IMG/VR virus record: IMGVR_UViG_3300048922_000478
Coordinates: 1 to 38,272 of that record
Reading direction: 5' to 3' (one strand)
Length of the DNA stretch: 38,272 bases
Source: a virus
The notes beneath the pieces are model-generated. The model made no database searches, was not told the origin of the DNA, and saw only the letters and a list, made by a program, of their open reading frames with translations. How positions within the stretch are numbered: position 1 is the first letter of the stretch; the number at the start of each line of letters is the position of its first letter. Both the position numbers and the translations under genes were made by a program. This document shows, one piece after another, positions 38,006 to 38,272 of the stretch.

Positions 38006-38272
38006 TTATCGCGTGGCGCTCATGCCGCCCATTCCATTGGCTTTGAAGTCGGACCAATCGGGCAGGGAGATGATCGCGCGTCCGCCGCAGCCTGAGCAGA
38101 CGAATCGTCTTTGGCGCGCGATACCGGGGATCGGCGTCGCCTCGGGGAGGGCGAGCTGCTCGAACGTCACGCGCGCATAATGTCCGCACTCCCGGCACAG
38201 CAGCTGCGCGGCGCAAAGCCCAAGAGCGCGCGCGTTCTCGATCGTCATGGGGTCGCAGGGCGGCCTGTTCAT
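38006..38272 (-). CDS. Zinc-ribbon-like protein (88 aa)
   Basis: An 88-residue protein on the minus strand. The window ends exactly at its ATG, so an earlier start cannot be excluded. It has two CxxC knuckles (LLCRECGHYARV and FVCSGCGGRA) spaced about 35 residues apart, indicating a single zinc ribbon. Start PPCDPMTIENARALGLCAAQ is helical. Such small zinc proteins are common in phages of alphaproteobacteria. Probably nucleic acid-binding, role unknown. The lysogeny or early-left region of the phage may continue upstream of it, beyond the window. Confidence 0.55.
   Translation of the reverse strand: MNRPPCDPMTIENARALGLCAAQLLCRECGHYARVTFEQLALPEATPIPGIARQRRFVCSGCGGRAIISLPDWSDFKANGMGGMSATR

Noticed and set aside
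1-38272. CRISPR arrays, insertion sequences, rRNA and tRNA genes
   Set aside because: No regularly spaced identical repeats, transposase motifs or RNA gene structures were seen when reading through the window.
1-38272. Integrase or repressor as proof of lysogeny
   Set aside because: No tyrosine or serine recombinase motif and no C1/Cro-type repressor was recognised; such genes could lie beyond either edge.

Overview
The window is most of a tailed (siphovirus-type) phage or prophage genome from a high-GC alphaproteobacterium. Codon use, GC-rich third positions, dense ATGA/TGATG gene overlaps, an MT-A70 methyltransferase of the DPEW subtype and the HK97-type head genes all fit a Hyphomicrobiales host, possibly a methylotroph such as Methylocystis. 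That host assignment is inference from style, not from a marker gene. No integrase, C1-type repressor, tRNA or clear attachment site is visible, so lysogeny cannot be proven. The minus-strand genes at the right edge may lead into a module outside the window.

Layout: (1) 1-5084, early/replication block on the plus strand: a ParB-like protein, winged-helix regulators, an MT-A70 DNA adenine methyltransferase, and three tandem HTH paralogues. The last paralogue is a probable replication initiator with a cluster of palindromes (candidate origin) inside its gene. (2) 5141-6155: a phage NusG-like antiterminator and an HNH endonuclease at the early/late junction. (3) 6277-15593: packaging and head genes (TerS, TerL, HK97 portal, prohead protease, major capsid, decoration-like protein, connector proteins), then the tail tube. 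(4) 15648-23889: tail assembly chaperones with a probable -1 frameshift, a 1203-residue tape measure protein and a large tail hub/tip protein. (5) 23907-30346: tail-tip and fibre genes, including a protein with about 15 Ala/Ser-rich tandem repeats. (6) 30373-33891: lysis cassette (holin-like protein, SAR-type lysozyme, Rz/Rz1-like spanins) with several small accessory genes. (7) 34046-38272: accessory region with an AT-rich minus-strand gene, a D12-class adenine methyltransferase flanked by an 86-bp direct repeat and a remnant of a second methyltransferase, a YedK/HMCES-type gene and a zinc-ribbon protein.

The most striking item is the AT-rich minus-strand gene at 34046-34834. It encodes a signal peptide ending in an A-X-A site directly before a threonine. 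Counted from that threonine, the residues are Thr1, Asp17, Ser18, Arg19, Lys33 and Gly47, the positions that define proteasome beta subunits. It therefore looks like an exported, signal-peptidase-activated proteasome-like Ntn hydrolase carried as a phage accessory gene.

Expression logic: most early and late genes are translationally coupled. The NusG-like protein could carry polymerase through the late operon, which contains an internal terminator (14787-14808). The capsid, decoration and tail tube genes, which need high output, are bracketed by strong GC hairpins without T-tracts. Capsid and tube also share a nearly identical 17-bp translation start region.
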